Under the pieces are notes generated by a model. That model had not been told where the DNA came from. It saw only the letters and a list, made by a program, of their open reading frames with translations, and made no database searches. The translations under genes were made by a program, and so were the position numbers. Below are positions 62,873 through 64,000 of a DNA stretch of 64,000 bases, piece by piece (position 1 is the first letter of the stretch; each line of letters opens with the position of its first letter). The stretch comes from Streptomyces griseosporeus (lineage in GTDB: Bacteria; Actinomycetota; Actinomycetes; Streptomycetales; Streptomycetaceae): positions 372,001 to 436,000 of the forward strand of contig NZ_BNBR01000007.1 of assembly GCF_014656055.1 (NCBI RefSeq). Reading direction: 5' to 3'.

Positions 62873-63712
62873 GTGAACGACGGCGACGGGACCCTCGCGG
62901 CCAAGGCCCAGGGGAGGCAGTTCGGTCCGCTCGGCACGGCCTTGGTGATCATCCCGACCTACAACGAGGCGGAGAACATCAAGAGCATCGTCGGCCGGGT
63001 GCGCAAGGCCGTTCCCGAGGCGCACGTTCTCGTGGCCGACGACAACAGCCCGGACGGGACGGGCAAGCTCGCGGACGAGCTGGCCGCCGGCGACGAGCAG
63101 GTGCACGTCCTGCACCGCAAGGGCAAGGAAGGGCTGGGCGCCGCCTACCTCGCGGGCTTCCGCTGGGGCCTGGAGCGCGACTACGGCGTCCTCGTCGAGA
63201 TGGACGCCGACGGCTCCCACCAGCCCGAGGAGCTGCCCCGGCTGCTGACCGCCCTCAAGGGCGCCGACCTGGTCCTCGGCTCCCGCTGGGTGCCCGGCGG
63301 CCGGGTGGTGAACTGGCCCAAGTCCCGCGAGTTCATCTCCCGCGGCGGCAGCCTCTACTCACGCCTCGCGCTCGACCTGCCGCTGCGCGACATCACCGGC
63401 GGCTACCGGGCCTTCCGCCGCGAGACCCTGGAAGGCCTCGGCCTCGACGAGGTCGCCTCCCAGGGCTACTGCTTCCAGGTCGACCTGGCCCGCCGCGCCG
63501 TGAAGGCCGGCTACCACGTCGTCGAGGTCCCCATCACCTTCGTCGAACGCGAACTCGGCGACTCCAAGATGAGCCGCGACATCCTCGTCGAGGCCCTGTG
63601 GCGGGTCACGGCGTGGGGTGTGGGGGAGCGCGTCGAGAAGATCACAGCCAAGGCGAAGCCGGGCGGCCCGGCCGCCGCGCCGGACCGGGCGAAGCCCCAC
63701 GGCGAGGACTGA
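62873..63712 (+). CDS. ppm1: Polyprenol-phosphate mannosyltransferase Ppm1
   Basis: 279 residues from GTG 62873, with GAAGGGG upstream. The GT2 domain shows VIIPTYNEAENI, VADDNSPDGTG and the metal motif EMDADGSHQPEEL, plus LVLGSRWVPGG and DITGGYRAFRRE. It makes polyprenol-phosphate-mannose, the donor for protein O-mannosylation at the membrane. In S. coelicolor the homologue is needed for glycosylation of the phage phiC31 receptor. The C-terminal 25 residues are a Lys/Pro/Ala-rich tail. There is no lipoprotein acyltransferase domain fused, unlike some mycobacterial Ppm1. Confidence 0.93.
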   Translation: MNDGDGTLAAKAQGRQFGPLGTALVIIPTYNEAENIKSIVGRVRKAVPEAHVLVADDNSPDGTGKLADELAAGDEQVHVLHRKGKEGLGAAYLAGFRWGLERDYGVLVEMDADGSHQPEELPRLLTALKGADLVLGSRWVPGGRVVNWPKSREFISRGGSLYSRLALDLPLRDITGGYRAFRRETLEGLGLDEVASQGYCFQVDLARRAVKAGYHVVEVPITFVERELGDSKMSRDILVEALWRVTAWGVGERVEKITAKAKPGGPAAAPDRAKPHGED

Positions 63713-63758
63713 CCGGTCGCTTATCCCGCGCTGAGCCGCGGCCGGGCACACTGGGAGC

Positions 63759-64000
63759 ATGACGACTGGCGCTCCGACCTCTCCCTCCTCCGCCCGGCCC
63801 CGCCGCTCCCGGCTGCGGACCTTCCTGCCGCTGGGGGTCGCCGCGTGGGTGGTGCTGGAGATCTGGCTGCTGACCGTGGTCGCGGGCGCGACGAGCGGGC
63901 TGGTGGTCTTCCTGCTGCTGCTCGCCGGTGTCGTCCTCGGCTCGGTGGTGGTCAAGCGGGCGGGCCGGCGGGCCTTCCAGAACCTCAACGAGGCGCTTCA
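63759..64000 (+). CDS. fxsA: FxsA-family membrane protein, N-terminal part
   Basis: The frame runs off the right edge after 80 codons. A Ser/Pro/Arg-rich tail precedes two helices (about residues 23-42 and 47-65), then VKRAGRRAFQNLNEAL, the position after the second helix where FxsA proteins carry a conserved cytoplasmic segment. FxsA is a cytoplasmic-membrane protein of unclear role. Its position after ppm1 is the usual Streptomyces order. Confidence 0.85.
   Translation, partial: MTTGAPTSPSSARPRRSRLRTFLPLGVAAWVVLEIWLLTVVAGATSGLVVFLLLLAGVVLGSVVVKRAGRRAFQNLNEAL

Noticed and set aside
62607..62876. 89-codon frame ending in a GTGA overlap with ppm1
   Set aside because: The sequence looks random, spans probable promoter boxes, and its start has an awkwardly placed ribosome site. 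It is kept only as a point within the leader finding.

Overview
The window is high-GC actinobacterial DNA, almost certainly from a Streptomyces chromosome close to S. coelicolor or S. lividans. The grounds are frequent GTG and TTG starts, ATGA/GTGA gene overlaps, near-absence of TTA codons, and a gene order (pyr-car cluster, sIHF, gmk, rpoZ, coaBC, metK, priA, fmt, rsmB, rpe, a rib operon with ribM, hisE-hisG, ppm1, fxsA) typical of Streptomyces core genomes. I found no insertion sequence, phage, CRISPR array, rRNA or tRNA. Layout, 1-21.7 kb: the pyrimidine cluster (pyrB end, pyrC, a membrane PH-like protein, carA, carB, pyrD, pyrF) is tightly overlapped, apart from a perfect hairpin between carB and pyrD. 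Housekeeping genes follow: sIHF, guanylate kinase, RNA polymerase omega, CoaBC, SAM synthetase, a PriA that has lost its ATPase motifs, a small HTH protein, fmt and rsmB. A convergent MMPL exporter and rpe close this block. Layout, 21.8-32.1 kb: a SorC-type regulator, a secreted RNase Sa/barstar pair and a GuaB1-type IMPDH/GMP reductase family enzyme lead into a probable lysine utilisation locus. That locus holds a CAT-type cationic amino acid permease, an Lrp/AsnC regulator, and a DavA-DavB pair (5-aminovaleramide amidohydrolase and lysine 2-monooxygenase). Both promoters carry clusters of a GCAACG motif spaced by roughly whole helical turns, which suggests one Lrp-controlled regulon. Layout, 32.1-44.8 kb, accessory and secreted functions: a flavin/F420 luciferase-like oxidoreductase, a GH6 cellulase, a uracil/xanthine permease, a thioesterase, a divergent MFS/ROK pair around a perfect palindrome, and an ECF41 sigma factor with its likely target SDR gene. 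Next comes a large GH18 chitinase whose promoter carries two DasR-type elements. Layout, 44.5-54.1 kb: an FMN riboswitch heads ribE-ribM-ribBA-ribH, followed by hisE-hisG, a membrane PH protein, two tandem CNNM/CBS membrane proteins, and an orphan TPR-AAA+ (EccA/CbbX-like) gene. This AAA+ gene has the only TTA codon I found in the window, so it may be bldA-dependent. Layout, 54.1-64 kb: a uridine-kinase-like P-loop protein, a Tat-exported C39-like protease, a TetR regulator with an acyl-CoA dehydrogenase, small conserved proteins, an Lrp regulator with an amidohydrolase, polyprenol-phosphate mannosyltransferase Ppm1, and the start of FxsA. All family assignments are from reading the sequences; no database search was run.
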